A stretch of DNA of 64,000 nt from Atopobium fossor DSM 15642 (GCF_000483125.1 NZ_KI519553.1:469124-533123), one strand, 5' to 3'; counted from the first letter of the stretch, positions 53,604-63,653 are shown. Program-made: numbers and translations. The notes: generated by a model from the letters alone, not told the origin.

Positions 53604-53621
53604 AACCGTACGGTTTTAGTT
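53598..53621. terminator. Perfect 24-bp palindrome, bidirectional terminator
   Basis: A perfect palindrome centred at 53609/53610, with runs of A and T that give a U-rich end on both strands. It contains the stop codon of the flippase-like gene (53601-53603) and that of the convergent serine dehydratase gene (53618-53616). Confidence 0.65.
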
Positions 53622-55196
53622 ACAGCCACCGCACGCAAGGCAAGAAGGAGCTTGTGCAAGACCGCCTAAGGCTGTTTCTCGCAACGTTGCAGGAATGGAC
53701 TTGCCAACGGAGTACATAACAGCTACAGCCTCATCAAAGGGGATGGGGCAACCCACGTTGGAAAGAGCAAGCTGAGCAGCACTAAAAGCATCAGAAACAC
53801 CAATGGCATTGCGATCTTGGCAAGGAAATTCCACTAATCCACGTACGGGGTCACAAACTAAACCTAAGAGATTAGCAATAGCTATAGAGGCCGCTTCCAA
53901 GGCTTGTTGCGGACTTCCGCCGTGTAACTCCACTAGAGCTGATGCTGCCATAGCAGCCGCAGCACCAACCTCTGCTTGACAACCACCCTCTGCACCAGCA
54001 ACAGTTGCATTACGAGAGATAATGGCACCAATAGCTGCAGAATTCCAAAGGGCATTGAGCAGTTCTGCTTGGCTTGCCTGTCTAGCTTGAACGCTTGCGA
54101 GTACAGCTCCTGGGACTACGCCTGCAGATCCTGCGGTGGGAGCAGCAACAATAACACCCATTGCAGCTGAGCGTTCAAGTACTGCCATTGCGCGTGCCAC
54201 TGCACGGCTGAGTGTGTCACCCAAAAGTGTGGATGCATAGGTAGATGTATTATTAGCAACAGCCTTAGCCTGACCATTTAAAAAACCACCAAGAGAAAGC
54301 TGGGGTTCTGTCAAAGGCTTAGTGGACTCTTCTTCCATGACTTCTGCTACGTGGACCATACGCTTATTTTGAGAAGTAAGGTCAGTATGTTCCAGCTCGG
54401 CCTCACGTAAAGCCATAATCTCGCCAATGGTTTTATCGGTTTTCTCACAAAGAGCAAGAAGTTCTGCTCCACTATCAAAGCCATAGGCAAGCTGAGCATC
54501 GGGAGCTACTTCGCTGGTGCCAGGTACCTTTACCATGGCGGTTTCCACTACATTGTCCATAGAGCGAATGGAATCAAGATATGATTCGGGCAGTGCTTCG
54601 TCCGTCTCGATAATCGTATAAGCACGGCCACCCTTAGCAGTGCGGTAGGTACGAATAGTAGCAATATTTGCCTTAACATCGGCAAAGAAACCAGTAAGAG
54701 AAGCCAGAACGCCGGGGCGGTCCCAATGGCCTACAAACAATGTGGGGTAGTCACCTGTAAGGTCCACTTCAACACCATTGATGGAGCTCAAACGTACACG
54801 ACCTCCACCAAGAGATTCACCACGAACTTCTAGGGAGCTCCCATCAGTGCAGGTCATACAAATATCTACGGTGTTGGGATGTAGACCAGGATCGTCTCCA
54901 GCCTCTACAAACTCTACCTCTACGCCAGCTTCTTTTGCTAAAGCAAAAGAAGTGCGCATGCGTGTGTCATCTGGCATGAGACCTAAAATGCCAGCTACCA
55001 AGGCACGATCGGAGCCGTGACCCTGGTAGGTATGAGAAAACGAATTATGTAAAATAAAACGTACGCTCGCCAGCGGTGCGTTGATGAGCGAGCGAGCGAC
55101 CAAAGACAAACGAGCGGCACCAGCTGTATGAGAGCTGGAGGGGCCAACCATAATGGGGCCAAGAATCTCAAATGCCGATGTTGTCATCATGGGCAT
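53616..55196 (-). CDS. sdaA: L-serine ammonia-lyase, iron-sulfur dependent, single chain
   Basis: Converts L-serine to pyruvate and ammonia. The 526-residue protein fuses the beta domain (GPSSSHTAGAARL at the start), an ACT-like segment (about 150-225) and the alpha domain, in one chain. Fe-S ligands occur in the alpha part, including the terminal LACGGC cluster. Such enzymes support serine fermentation in anaerobes. ATG 55196 is used; a nearby in-frame ATG would shorten it by two residues. It is convergent with the flippase-like gene and 16 nt after gltX, likely cotranscribed with it. Confidence 0.92.
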   Translation of the reverse strand: MPMMTTSAFEILGPIMVGPSSSHTAGAARLSLVARSLINAPLASVRFILHNSFSHTYQGHGSDRALVAGILGLMPDDTRMRTSFALAKEAGVEVEFVEAGDDPGLHPNTVDICMTCTDGSSLEVRGESLGGGRVRLSSINGVEVDLTGDYPTLFVGHWDRPGVLASLTGFFADVKANIATIRTYRTAKGGRAYTIIETDEALPESYLDSIRSMDNVVETAMVKVPGTSEVAPDAQLAYGFDSGAELLALCEKTDKTIGEIMALREAELEHTDLTSQNKRMVHVAEVMEEESTKPLTEPQLSLGGFLNGQAKAVANNTSTYASTLLGDTLSRAVARAMAVLERSAAMGVIVAAPTAGSAGVVPGAVLASVQARQASQAELLNALWNSAAIGAIISRNATVAGAEGGCQAEVGAAAAMAASALVELHGGSPQQALEAASIAIANLLGLVCDPVRGLVEFPCQDRNAIGVSDAFSAAQLALSNVGCPIPFDEAVAVMYSVGKSIPATLRETALGGLAQAPSCLACGGCN

Positions 55197-55212
55197 GTGT
55201 CCTAACTATGCG

Positions 55213-56703
55213 TTACGCTTGGGCTAGCTCATAAGCTTGCTCAAGGCGTGCCAATACAAGATCACGGCCAAGGAGCTGCAAAGACTCGCCCATAGGAGGC
55301 GATACTTGGTTGCCGCACTCGGCTACGCGAACCGCAGCATAAAACTTACGCTTATTTGCCTCAAGCTTCTCGGGAAGTGGTGCTAATGCCTCATCTAGGT
55401 TTGAAGCTGTCCACCCATCTGCATCAATAGAGCTTAAAGCCTCATAAGCGGACTTAAGGTAGACAAGCGTACCTGGTTTAGCAAGGTTTTTGGTTACGCT
55501 CTTTTCGTCATATGAAAGTGCACTGCCTTCGTACAAGAAGCGAGACTTTTCCACTACCTCAGGCGCAAGCTTAATACGTGGCTTGAGGATAGAAGCTAAA
55601 AGCTCGTACCACGCATCCTCATGTGCACGTTCACCATCCTTCTCAAACCCTGCGGCTACCAGTTGAGGGATGAGCACATCACGGGCAAAATCTGCATCAG
55701 TCTTTGCTGCAAGATACTCACCATTTACCCAATCCAGTTTGGTTTGATCAAAGGTTGCAGGATTTTTTGATACATGCTCAAGAGAAAACTCACGCGCAAG
55801 TACGTCACGCGGAATGATGGTTGTCTTACCGTCGAGTGCCCAACCCAGCAATGCTAGGTAGTTTACAAAGGCATCGGAGTCATAACCTGCCTCACGATAT
55901 TCTTCTACGCTGGTAGCGCCGTGACGCTTGGAGAGCTTCTTGCCATCTGCACCCAAAATCATAGAGATATGAGCAAAGGTGGGGATGGGTGCGCCAAGAG
56001 CCTCGTACACCATAACTTGACGTGGTGTATTGGATAGATGATCGTCGCCACGAATAATGTGAGTAATGCGCATATCTGCATCATCCACAACGGTGGCAAA
56101 GTTGTAAGTAGGGGTGCCGTCAGAGCGGAAGAGAATAAAGTCATCCAGTTCTTTAGCGTTAAAAGTAACATCACCATGAACTGCATCATGGATTATTACA
56201 TCGCCACGATCTTCAGGTACTTTAATGCGAATGGTATAAGGTTCACCTGCTTCTGCACGAGCACGAGCTTGATCGGGATTAATGTTGCGGCAGGTACGTT
56301 GATAGCCCTGGAAGGAATCATGACGTTCTTGGGCTGCCTTGCGGTCTGCCTCGAGCTTATCGGGAGTACAGAAACAATAGTAAGCCTTGCCCTCATCCAC
56401 CAGGCCTTGAGCAGCATTGCGATATATATCTAGGCGTTCGGTCTGCCAATAGGGACCGCAGTCTCCACCAACCTCAGGACCTTCATCCCAGTCCAAACCA
56501 AGCCAACGCATGGCACGCAAAATAATTTGAGTGTTCTCATCTGTGGAACGAGTTGGATCGGTGTCATCAATACGCAGAATAAAAGTACCGCCGTTAGCAC
56601 GTGCAAAAGCCCAGTTATAAATGGCTGTACGAGCACCACCAATGTGAAGTTTGCCAGTAGGTGAGGGTGCAAAGCGAACGCGAATTGGTGTGGTGTTGGA
56701 CAT
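55213..56703 (-). CDS. gltX: Glutamyl-tRNA synthetase
   Basis: A class I aminoacyl-tRNA synthetase charging tRNA-Glu. The 496-residue protein shows the HIGH-type motif HIGGART from His20 and the KMSKS-type KLSKRHGA, with a C-terminal helical anticodon-binding domain. A tRNA-Glu gene is found about 3 kb away. Bacteria with GatCAB often use a non-discriminating form; that cannot be judged here. GAGGAG precedes ATG 56703, and a strong hairpin lies in its leader at 56730-56755. Confidence 0.95.
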   Translation of the reverse strand: MSNTTPIRVRFAPSPTGKLHIGGARTAIYNWAFARANGGTFILRIDDTDPTRSTDENTQIILRAMRWLGLDWDEGPEVGGDCGPYWQTERLDIYRNAAQGLVDEGKAYYCFCTPDKLEADRKAAQERHDSFQGYQRTCRNINPDQARARAEAGEPYTIRIKVPEDRGDVIIHDAVHGDVTFNAKELDDFILFRSDGTPTYNFATVVDDADMRITHIIRGDDHLSNTPRQVMVYEALGAPIPTFAHISMILGADGKKLSKRHGATSVEEYREAGYDSDAFVNYLALLGWALDGKTTIIPRDVLAREFSLEHVSKNPATFDQTKLDWVNGEYLAAKTDADFARDVLIPQLVAAGFEKDGERAHEDAWYELLASILKPRIKLAPEVVEKSRFLYEGSALSYDEKSVTKNLAKPGTLVYLKSAYEALSSIDADGWTASNLDEALAPLPEKLEANKRKFYAAVRVAECGNQVSPPMGESLQLLGRDLVLARLEQAYELAQA

Positions 56704-56729
56704 GCGTAACTCCTCTAATGATAAAAGCG

Positions 56730-56755
56730 GCCGCTGGAAAATATGTTCCAGCGGC
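56730..56755 (-). other. Hairpin in the gltX leader
   Basis: A 10-bp perfect stem (GCCGCTGGAA/TTCCAGCGGC) with a 6-nt loop, followed on the minus strand by CGCTTTT. It sits about 27 nt upstream of the gltX start codon. It looks like a terminator or attenuator, but the T-box consensus is not present. Confidence 0.55.
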
Positions 56756-57121
56756 AGTTGTACAGTTTATTGCACAAACCTAATCGACTTATTATAACGC
56801 GCTACCTAGGCACTGTGTGGTGTAGTCATGCGTGTGTAGATAGACGGTAGGTGCTTTACATTGCCTGAGTACAATCTGAATATACCTGATATCTTTGTTT
56901 TATACAAAAAGAAGAAATTAATATGCCAATTGTTACCTACTAATGCAATAGGATTATGTACAATTCTGTTTATCTTTAGGTTAAATACAGCTTTGTTGTT
57001 TTGCGGATTTTATGACTTCTTAGTATAAGAGGTTTTATCTGGGTAAAACGGTGGCATTACTGTATTTTTGATACGGAGTTAATTTTTTACATGCAGGGTT
57101 TTTAAAGTTCTGGAGAGATAC
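56756..57121. other. gltX-tetR divergent intergenic region
   Basis: 366 nt, A/T-rich. A TATAAT-like element for gltX lies on the minus strand near 56796-56791. Toward tetR, a repeat TTTGT...ACAAA and several A/T tracts are present, and GGAGAG precedes the tetR ATG. No gene or known RNA motif was seen. Confidence 0.4.
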
Positions 57122-57736
57122 ATGTCAGAAGCTACAAAGCAAAAAACAGCAAAGAGTATGCGTACTCGTAAAACTATTCTTGCAGCTGCAGCAGACATCA
57201 TTTCCGAGCGTGGACGCGTTGAGTTCCAAATGACGGAGGTGGCGCAGCGTTGCAACATCACCAAAGGCGCCTTGTATTATTACTTTGCAGATCATGACAT
57301 GATTGTGGATGAAGTACTGGACGATGCCTTTGCGGGCTTTTTGGAGCTGTTAAGTCAAGCTGCCGAGAAGGGCGATGGTTCGTTTGAGTCTTTGCGCAAT
57401 CTTTGTTTGGTATTTTGTGAAAGTTTGTACGACAGTCCTACCATTGCAATTGCTCTAGCAGATGACATTGCTGAGTCTGATGCCTTGGTGCGTGACCCTA
57501 ATTCTCGTTTTGCTTTGACATCTAAGATTATTCAAACTGCGCTCGAGAAGGGCAAAGAGACTGGCAGTGTACGGGCAGATCTTAACAGCCAACTTACAGC
57601 AGATTGCCTAGTAGGATCATTTTTCTTTGCCGCACGTAGTGTGGCAGAACAAAGCGATAGCGTTCATGTGTCTGATTTTGCACGCAGAGTAGTAAATGTT
57701 GTGACATACGGTATTGCAGAGCCAGAAAAGAAATAA
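57122..57736 (+). CDS. TetR family transcriptional regulator
   Basis: A 204-residue regulator with an N-terminal TetR helix-turn-helix (TRKTILAAAADIISERGRVE and VAQRCNITKGALYYYFADHD) and a helical ligand domain without clear signature. GGAGAG precedes ATG 57122. It stands alone between gltX and metK; its target is unknown. The promoter -10 of metK lies just past its stop codon. Confidence 0.85.
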   Translation: MSEATKQKTAKSMRTRKTILAAAADIISERGRVEFQMTEVAQRCNITKGALYYYFADHDMIVDEVLDDAFAGFLELLSQAAEKGDGSFESLRNLCLVFCESLYDSPTIAIALADDIAESDALVRDPNSRFALTSKIIQTALEKGKETGSVRADLNSQLTADCLVGSFFFAARSVAEQSDSVHVSDFARRVVNVVTYGIAEPEKK

Positions 57737-57742
57737 CCTAGC

Positions 57743-57748
57743 TATAAT
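57743..57748 (+). promoter_or_regulatory. metK -10 element
   Basis: TATAAT about 8 nt before the riboswitch start. No good -35 was found at 16-18 nt spacing. Confidence 0.45.
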
Positions 57749-57754
57749 TTAGGT

Positions 57755-57920
57755 ATTCTCGTCAAGAGGCGCTTGTATGTATGCCATCAGCCATGGCGGC
57801 ACACATACATGAGCGCATAGAGCTGAGGGACCGAGCCCTGTGAAGCTCCGGCAACCGACTCCAAAAGTGGGGCGCGGTGCCAAATCTCGGCAGATTGTAT
57901 CTGGAAGACGGGGGAATATA
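57755..57920 (+). ncRNA. SAM riboswitch (SAM-I/S-box type) upstream of metK
   Basis: S-adenosylmethionine-sensing leader RNA. Conserved pieces occur in order: TCAAGAG in the 5' P1/J1-2 part, GAGGGACCGAGCCCTGTGAAG, CCGGCAACC (P2-P3 core), GGTGCCAAATC, and a closing GGAAGACGGGGGAA that can pair with the 5' TTCTCGTC. This is the SAM-I pattern rather than SAM-II or SAM-III; SAM-IV shares part of the core. A terminator follows, so high SAM should stop transcription of metK. Confidence 0.88.
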
Positions 57921-57930
57921 CACGCGGATG

Positions 57931-57966
57931 TATGCTGCCCCCACGTTATAGAGCTGGGGGCTTTTT
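57931..57966 (+). terminator. Riboswitch expression-platform terminator
   Basis: CCCCC (57938-57942) pairs with GGGGG (57956-57960) with flanking pairs G-C/A-T, then CTTTTTGC. It lies between the SAM aptamer and metK. Confidence 0.75.
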
Positions 57967-58030
57967 GCTTTCTAGCTACAGACTTACTGACGCTTGCTGC
58001 GTTAGAAGACTGCATGAAAGGGTGTTTTGC

Positions 58031-59272
58031 ATGGCTGGAAAAAGCTATTTGTTTACGTCAGAAAGTGTGACAGAGGGTCATCCCGACAAAATGTGCGATC
58101 AGATTTCTGACGCAATTGTAGACGCTATTCTCACTAAGGAGACCCAGCTCGAAGCAGCTGGCTATGTGGACTGTGATGGTGTGCCTGCGCGCGTGGAGAA
58201 TGTACGTTGTGCGGTAGAAACCTTTACTACCACGGGAACCATTGTGGTTATGGGTGAAGTTCGTACCCAGGGATATGTTGATATTCCAGCTGTGGTACGC
58301 AATACAGTTCGCGAGATTGGCTATGACCGCGCCAAGTATGGTTTTGACTGCGAAACCTGCGGTGTCCTTAATCTTATTCATGATCAGAGTCCTGATATTG
58401 CACAAGGTGTGGATGGAACCTATGCGGATAAGAACTGCGATCCGCTGGACAAGATTGGTGCTGGAGACCAAGGTATGATGTTTGGTTATGCCTCTAATGA
58501 GACAGAGGCACTTATGCCCATGCCAGCATACCTAGCTCAGCGTATGGCTGCACGTCTGACTGCTGCACGCAAAAATCATGTGGTTGACTATTTGCGTCCC
58601 GATGGCAAAACCCAAGTAACTGTGCGTTATGAGGACGATAAGCCCGTGGAGGTGACAGCCATTGTTGTTTCCACTCAACATGACAGCGCCGTTGAAGATA
58701 TGAATATCATTCGTCAAGATATGATTGAGCATGTGATTGCCCCTGTTTTGGATGAGGTTGGCATTGTTTGGGACAATGCTCATATATACGTTAACCCTAC
58801 TGGTCGCTTTGTTATTGGTGGTCCCATGGGAGATACTGGTTTGACGGGCCGCAAGATTATTGTGGACACCTATGGCGGTATGGGTCGTCATGGTGGAGGC
58901 GCGTTTTCCGGTAAGGATTGCACGAAGGTAGACCGCTCTGCTGCATATGCTGCACGTTGGGTTGCCAAAAATGTTGTTGCCGCAGGCTTGGCTTGTCGTT
59001 GCGAGATTCAACTAGCCTATGCCATTGGTGTTTCTCAGCCACTATCCATTATGGTGGATACGTTTGGCACAGGTATAGTAGATGATACTCAGATTGAGCA
59101 AGCTGTCGAGAAGGTTTTTGATTTACGCCCCGGTGCTATTATCCGTGATTTAGACTTGTTCCGTCCTATCTTTAAGAAGACAGCTGCTTATGGTCATTTT
59201 GGTCGCATGGATGCAGACTTTACTTGGGAACAAACCAACCGTACGCAAGAATTGCTCAATGCTCTAAAGTAG
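58031..59272 (+). CDS. metK: S-adenosylmethionine synthetase
   Basis: Makes S-adenosylmethionine from methionine and ATP. The 413-residue protein has [20 protein letters not shown] at the start, [12 protein letters not shown] and [19 protein letters not shown], the standard motifs. ATG 58031 gives this N-terminus; an open frame begins upstream inside the riboswitch and is not coding. It is controlled by the SAM-I riboswitch, so product represses synthesis. The stop is 8 nt from the convergent phosphodiesterase gene. Confidence 0.96.
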   Translation: MAGKSYLFTSESVTEGHPDKMCDQISDAIVDAILTKETQLEAAGYVDCDGVPARVENVRCAVETFTTTGTIVVMGEVRTQGYVDIPAVVRNTVREIGYDRAKYGFDCETCGVLNLIHDQSPDIAQGVDGTYADKNCDPLDKIGAGDQGMMFGYASNETEALMPMPAYLAQRMAARLTAARKNHVVDYLRPDGKTQVTVRYEDDKPVEVTAIVVSTQHDSAVEDMNIIRQDMIEHVIAPVLDEVGIVWDNAHIYVNPTGRFVIGGPMGDTGLTGRKIIVDTYGGMGRHGGGAFSGKDCTKVDRSAAYAARWVAKNVVAAGLACRCEIQLAYAIGVSQPLSIMVDTFGTGIVDDTQIEQAVEKVFDLRPGAIIRDLDLFRPIFKKTAAYGHFGRMDADFTWEQTNRTQELLNALK

Positions 59273-59280
59273 GTGTGTGC

Positions 59281-61116
59281 CTACTGTCCAATCATGTAGT
59301 AGTACATCTCGTTAAGAAGCGAGTCCACGGTAATCTCGGAAGAGCGGGTTTCTACCATATGCTTGGCTGTAGGAACATCATCGGTAATGATGTTGTCCAC
59401 ACCGTTTTCTAGAACGCGTTCCATATTAGCAGGCTTATTAATGGTCCATGCTAATACCTGCTTGCCATTCTCATGAGCAAAATTGACAAAGCGCTTGGTG
59501 CAGCTGTTTTCTTCTACAGAATAAATGTTTGCTGCATCAAGCTCGTCAATCTTGCCATATACCAAGCTCATGACATACACGCGGGGCATATCAGGTGCTA
59601 CTTGTGCAATATTTTTGACGCACTCGTAGTTTTGAGAGGTTACAATTACGTTTTTGGTCATGCCTGCATCGCGGATTTCTTGGGCTGTTTGCGCTTCAAG
59701 ATTAGTGTAATGTTTGTTGGGCTTGAGTTCTATATTAAGACGCATATCATTGGTTTTAGCCCAAGCAAGTACTTGTTTGAGAGTGGGGTAACGCTCACCC
59801 TTGTATTGCTTATTCAAGAGCCCACTTGCATCGAGCTTGGCAATTTCTGAGTAGTCCATATCCCAGGCATTTTTATTAACGCCAGAGATTCTAATAAAGT
59901 TAGAGTCATGAGAAATAAAGAGCACGCCATCTTTACTTTGTTGGACGTCTAATTCCACCCAATCTGCACCCTGCAGTTTTGCACCGCGAAACGCTGCCAT
60001 AGTGTTTTCTGGGTAGTACTTACTGGCGCCACGATGAGCGGTCACTTCAACCTCAGACAATTGTTTTTCAGTATCTAAATCTTCGGTGGTAATGGAATAT
60101 TGTGCAAATGAAGTGGCGCTTACACAGAGGATTAAGTAACACGCAGCAGCAATGCCAATAATCCAGCGGTTGGTTGGCGTGGTAGGAAGTCTAATCCATT
60201 GAGGAGGTTCTGGATTAGGGATTTCTTCTTCAAGTAAAGTTAAATGGTTCCAATAACGTGTACAGACAATGGCATAACTGGTAGCGGAGCCTAATACAAT
60301 GGTGAGTAGCATAATGGCAGCTGCGGTTGCTGCAACAATACCGACAACAACAGATTTGATAAATACGCCTGCATTACTGAGAAAAGCCATCATGGCAATG
60401 ATGCTTGGTATGGCCACAATAACAAGAAGCATGCCATCAAAGAGAAATTTCAACCCAACAATAGAGACAAGATCTCCCCAAAAATGTTTCTTGGTTAAGC
60501 AAAAAGAGCGTTTTACAGACTTAACAAAAGACTGTCCTTCTAGTAGGAAGCTTGGAAAGGTATAAATCAAGCGAATGAAGATATAACCCATTACAAGGGC
60601 AATGCATACATACGCAGCAGTGAATGCTTGATTTTCCAGAATATAGTCCATGATAAATTCTGGAATGGGAATTGAATTGATTACGTTGGAGGTAATACCT
60701 AAGTTAAGGAGGGGTACCAGCAACAATGCATACAAGGGCAGCATGATGTTACGTGGATAAAACGTACGTACAGACTGCTGAAGACCAAAGGTAAAGGCCT
60801 CACGTATAGTAATGTCTTTATCTTCTCGAGATTGATCAAAGATGAGCAATACAGCCGAAACATCAAAGATTGAGATAGCAGATAGTATCAGTAACAGGAT
60901 GAGTATGGCTAATAGTACGCCGGGATGTGCCAAGAAAGCAGGAAGACTTTCCAGCGTAATAAATGAGTAGCCATAAAAAGCCATAAGACGATCTATAAAT
61001 AGCTGAACTACAGGCACAAGAGCAAGGGTGGTAAGCAGTCTGAGCACTGCCTCAAAGCCAAGCAGTGTCCAAAAGTTACGAGCCAATAAATGAATAACAT
61101 AGCGAATCGTTTTCAT
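59281..61116 (-). CDS. Membrane glycerophosphodiester phosphodiesterase
   Basis: A 611-residue protein. The first about 340 residues hold several membrane helices with the glycerophosphodiesterase membrane-domain pattern; the C-terminal part (from His361, TAHRGASKYYPENT) is a GDPD catalytic TIM barrel with the second motif ADWVELDVQQSKDGVLFISHD. GDPD enzymes cleave glycerophosphodiesters to glycerol 3-phosphate and alcohol; membrane-fused versions may act on teichoic or lipid head groups. Topology would place the catalytic domain outside the cell. It is convergent with metK. Confidence 0.9.
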   Translation of the reverse strand: MKTIRYVIHLLARNFWTLLGFEAVLRLLTTLALVPVVQLFIDRLMAFYGYSFITLESLPAFLAHPGVLLAILILLLILSAISIFDVSAVLLIFDQSREDKDITIREAFTFGLQQSVRTFYPRNIMLPLYALLLVPLLNLGITSNVINSIPIPEFIMDYILENQAFTAAYVCIALVMGYIFIRLIYTFPSFLLEGQSFVKSVKRSFCLTKKHFWGDLVSIVGLKFLFDGMLLVIVAIPSIIAMMAFLSNAGVFIKSVVVGIVAATAAAIMLLTIVLGSATSYAIVCTRYWNHLTLLEEEIPNPEPPQWIRLPTTPTNRWIIGIAAACYLILCVSATSFAQYSITTEDLDTEKQLSEVEVTAHRGASKYYPENTMAAFRGAKLQGADWVELDVQQSKDGVLFISHDSNFIRISGVNKNAWDMDYSEIAKLDASGLLNKQYKGERYPTLKQVLAWAKTNDMRLNIELKPNKHYTNLEAQTAQEIRDAGMTKNVIVTSQNYECVKNIAQVAPDMPRVYVMSLVYGKIDELDAANIYSVEENSCTKRFVNFAHENGKQVLAWTINKPANMERVLENGVDNIITDDVPTAKHMVETRSSEITVDSLLNEMYYYMIGQ

Positions 61117-61274
61117 AGATTCCTTCTAATCAAATCCGAGTCAATATAGTGTACCAGTAGCCTTATATATCTTTGTCATATTTAGCAACTATTACGAATT
61201 TGTAAGTAGAATAAAAAGACCTAATTTGAGGTAGAGCTTTGAGGTATACAAACCTAAAGAGGTAGGGAGGGGAC

Positions 61275-63575
61275 ATGTTTGCATCGGTAGTGCTGGATAT
61301 TCCAACACGCTCTATTAGCACTGCGTTTGATTATGTTGTTCCCGCCAATTTGGAATCTAGCTGCAAGGTTGGAACAACCGTATTGGTTACTTTTTCTGGT
61401 CGCGCTGCGGTTGGATATGTAATTGCTCTGGTACAGCATGCACCAGCGGGTGTGCCGGCAGGTAAAATCAAGCCCATTGAACGCGTTCTTACAGATTCTG
61501 CTTTTGATGAGAAATCCGTTGAGCTTGCTTGGTGGATGTGTGAAGAATATGCCGCTCCACTCTCTGATTGCTTACGCTTGTTTATTGCGCCTGGTCAATC
61601 CATGCGTGTGCATCGAGAAAATGCGTCAAGTCCCTGGGAGCTTATCTGTGAAGCAACAGGTGCTGTGGACGACCGTTGGATTGAGCTTAGTTCTACTGCT
61701 CAAGAGTTTATTCCTCGCAAAAATGCTGCACGTCAACGTGCGGTGCTTGCTGCACTTACATCAGGTTCTTTGCGTATGTCAGAGCTCAACGCAACTATTG
61801 TAGGGGCTTCATCTGCAGTTCGTACACTTGAGGCTAAGGGTGTTGTGCGTATTTTTACCAAGCGTCGAGTGCGTGGATATGCCAACACTACACTCTCGAG
61901 CGCTCAGGCTGCTCAACCTGAGCAACTCACACGCGGCCAGCAAGATGCTCTTGCAGCTATTAATGCTGCCTGTAAGAGTGGCAGAGGAGATGTTGTTTTA
62001 GTAGATGGCGTTACAGGCTCTGGAAAAACAGAAGTGTATCTTGCTGCTATTCAAAAAGTACGCGAACAAGGCAAAGGTGCCCTCGTATTGGTGCCAGAAA
62101 TTTCTTTGACAGCTCAGACGGTTGGCCGCTTCCGCTCTCGTTTTGGAGATGATGTTGCGGTTCTCCACTCTCGTCTTTCTGCGGGAGAGCGTTTTGACCA
62201 GTGGGATATGGTGCGCCAGGGTCAGGCGCACGTAGTGGTAGGAGCACGGTCTGCTTTATTTGCACCGCTACGTAATGTAGGGCTTATCATCATTGATGAG
62301 GAGCATGAAAGCTCCTACAAACAAGATTCGAGTCCACGCTACCATGCACGTGAAGTAGCTGCACGCCTAGCTCAACTTTGTGAGTGCGCACTGGTTTTGG
62401 GTAGTGCTACGCCATCCTTAGAGAGCCTAGCTCGTACACAACACGGCACCCATGCAGGTGTTAGTTGGGTACGCTCGAGCATGAATGAGCGTCCCGGCAC
62501 TGCGGTATTGCCTCGTGTGCAAATTGTAGATATGACTCAGCAATTTGGTGCGGGTAACCGTTCCATTTTTTCGGAACCGCTTGTGTCTGCCTTGCATGAT
62601 GCTGTTTCGCATGGCGAGAAGGCCGTACTCATGCTTAATCGTCGTGGTTTTGCTAATTTTTTAATGTGTCGCGAGTGTGGTTGCGTACCCACTTGTCCAC
62701 ACTGCTCAACCTCTCTGACTTACCACGAGCGTACGCATGAGCTTATGTGTCACAGCTGTGGGCGCACCTGGCCAGTACGAGCATTTCCAGACCCTTCCAC
62801 CAAGTGTCCAAGTTGTGGAAGCCGCTATTTGGCGCAGTTTGGTGTAGGTACTCAGCGCGTCGAAGATGAGCTTGCTATGCTGCTGGGTCCAGATGTGGAT
62901 ATTATTCGCATGGATGCAGATACCACTAAGGGCAAGGGTGCACATCAACGTCTACTCGAACAGTTTGATGCAAGTCCTTGCGCAGTGCTTATTGGCACGC
63001 AAATGATTGCTAAGGGTCTGGATTTTCCGGATGTTACGCTTGTAGGGGTTATTAATGCAGATACCACACTTAAATTGCCGGATTTTCGTGCAGCAGAGCG
63101 AACGTATAACTTGCTAGAACAAGTTGCAGGTCGTGCGGGTCGTGGTAGTAAGCCAGGGCGGGTCATTGTGCAAACCTACTGGGCTTCTCATCCAGCTATT
63201 CAGGCTGTTTTAGCACATGACCGTAGATTGTTTTTAGAGCCAGAACTTCTCGATCGTAAAGAAGCAAACTATCCGCCCTACACTCGACTGTCCAATGTGG
63301 TGGTATGGGGTAAAAACGAACGAGCGGTCAAACAAACAGTAGCAAACTTTGCCGCTGTTTTGCGTGAGGAAGTGCACGATATGGACAACTGGCATGTTTT
63401 GGGTCCTGCGCCATGTGTAAAAGCCAAGGTTAAAGACCGTTTTCGTTGGCATATTCTTGTAAAATCGCCTGTAACTTCTAATCCTGGTTCTGTGCTCAGT
63501 ACGTGTGCTGCACAAATTGGACCAAAGTTGGGTATTAACATGGCATTGGATATTGACGCGTATGACCTGCTGTAA
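61275..63575 (+). CDS. priA: Primosomal protein N' (PriA helicase)
   Basis: The replication restart helicase. The 766-residue protein has an N-terminal DNA-binding domain, a superfamily 2 helicase core with Walker A (GVTGSGKTE, near 248) and DEEH at 341-344, and a zinc-binding region with paired cysteines (CRECGCVPTCPHC, CHSCG, CPSCGS) in the middle. The motif MIAKGLDFPDVTLVG and AGRAGRG are also present. ATG 61275 follows GGGAGGGG. def follows about 80 nt later. Confidence 0.94.
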   Translation: MFASVVLDIPTRSISTAFDYVVPANLESSCKVGTTVLVTFSGRAAVGYVIALVQHAPAGVPAGKIKPIERVLTDSAFDEKSVELAWWMCEEYAAPLSDCLRLFIAPGQSMRVHRENASSPWELICEATGAVDDRWIELSSTAQEFIPRKNAARQRAVLAALTSGSLRMSELNATIVGASSAVRTLEAKGVVRIFTKRRVRGYANTTLSSAQAAQPEQLTRGQQDALAAINAACKSGRGDVVLVDGVTGSGKTEVYLAAIQKVREQGKGALVLVPEISLTAQTVGRFRSRFGDDVAVLHSRLSAGERFDQWDMVRQGQAHVVVGARSALFAPLRNVGLIIIDEEHESSYKQDSSPRYHAREVAARLAQLCECALVLGSATPSLESLARTQHGTHAGVSWVRSSMNERPGTAVLPRVQIVDMTQQFGAGNRSIFSEPLVSALHDAVSHGEKAVLMLNRRGFANFLMCRECGCVPTCPHCSTSLTYHERTHELMCHSCGRTWPVRAFPDPSTKCPSCGSRYLAQFGVGTQRVEDELAMLLGPDVDIIRMDADTTKGKGAHQRLLEQFDASPCAVLIGTQMIAKGLDFPDVTLVGVINADTTLKLPDFRAAERTYNLLEQVAGRAGRGSKPGRVIVQTYWASHPAIQAVLAHDRRLFLEPELLDRKEANYPPYTRLSNVVVWGKNERAVKQTVANFAAVLREEVHDMDNWHVLGPAPCVKAKVKDRFRWHILVKSPVTSNPGSVLSTCAAQIGPKLGINMALDIDAYDLL

Positions 63576-63653
63576 TGTTGGACTCTCTTGATGTGTCAGT
63601 CCAAACAACCAGTTTACCTGATGGTCGTACGAGATAAGACATAAGGAGAAACC

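Noticed and set aside
56704-56790. T-box leader for gltX
   Set aside because: A hairpin is present, but the T-box consensus and specifier-loop features are not.
57749-58015. Coding frames on either strand across the metK leader
   Set aside because: They coincide with the structured SAM riboswitch and terminator and have no plausible start signals.
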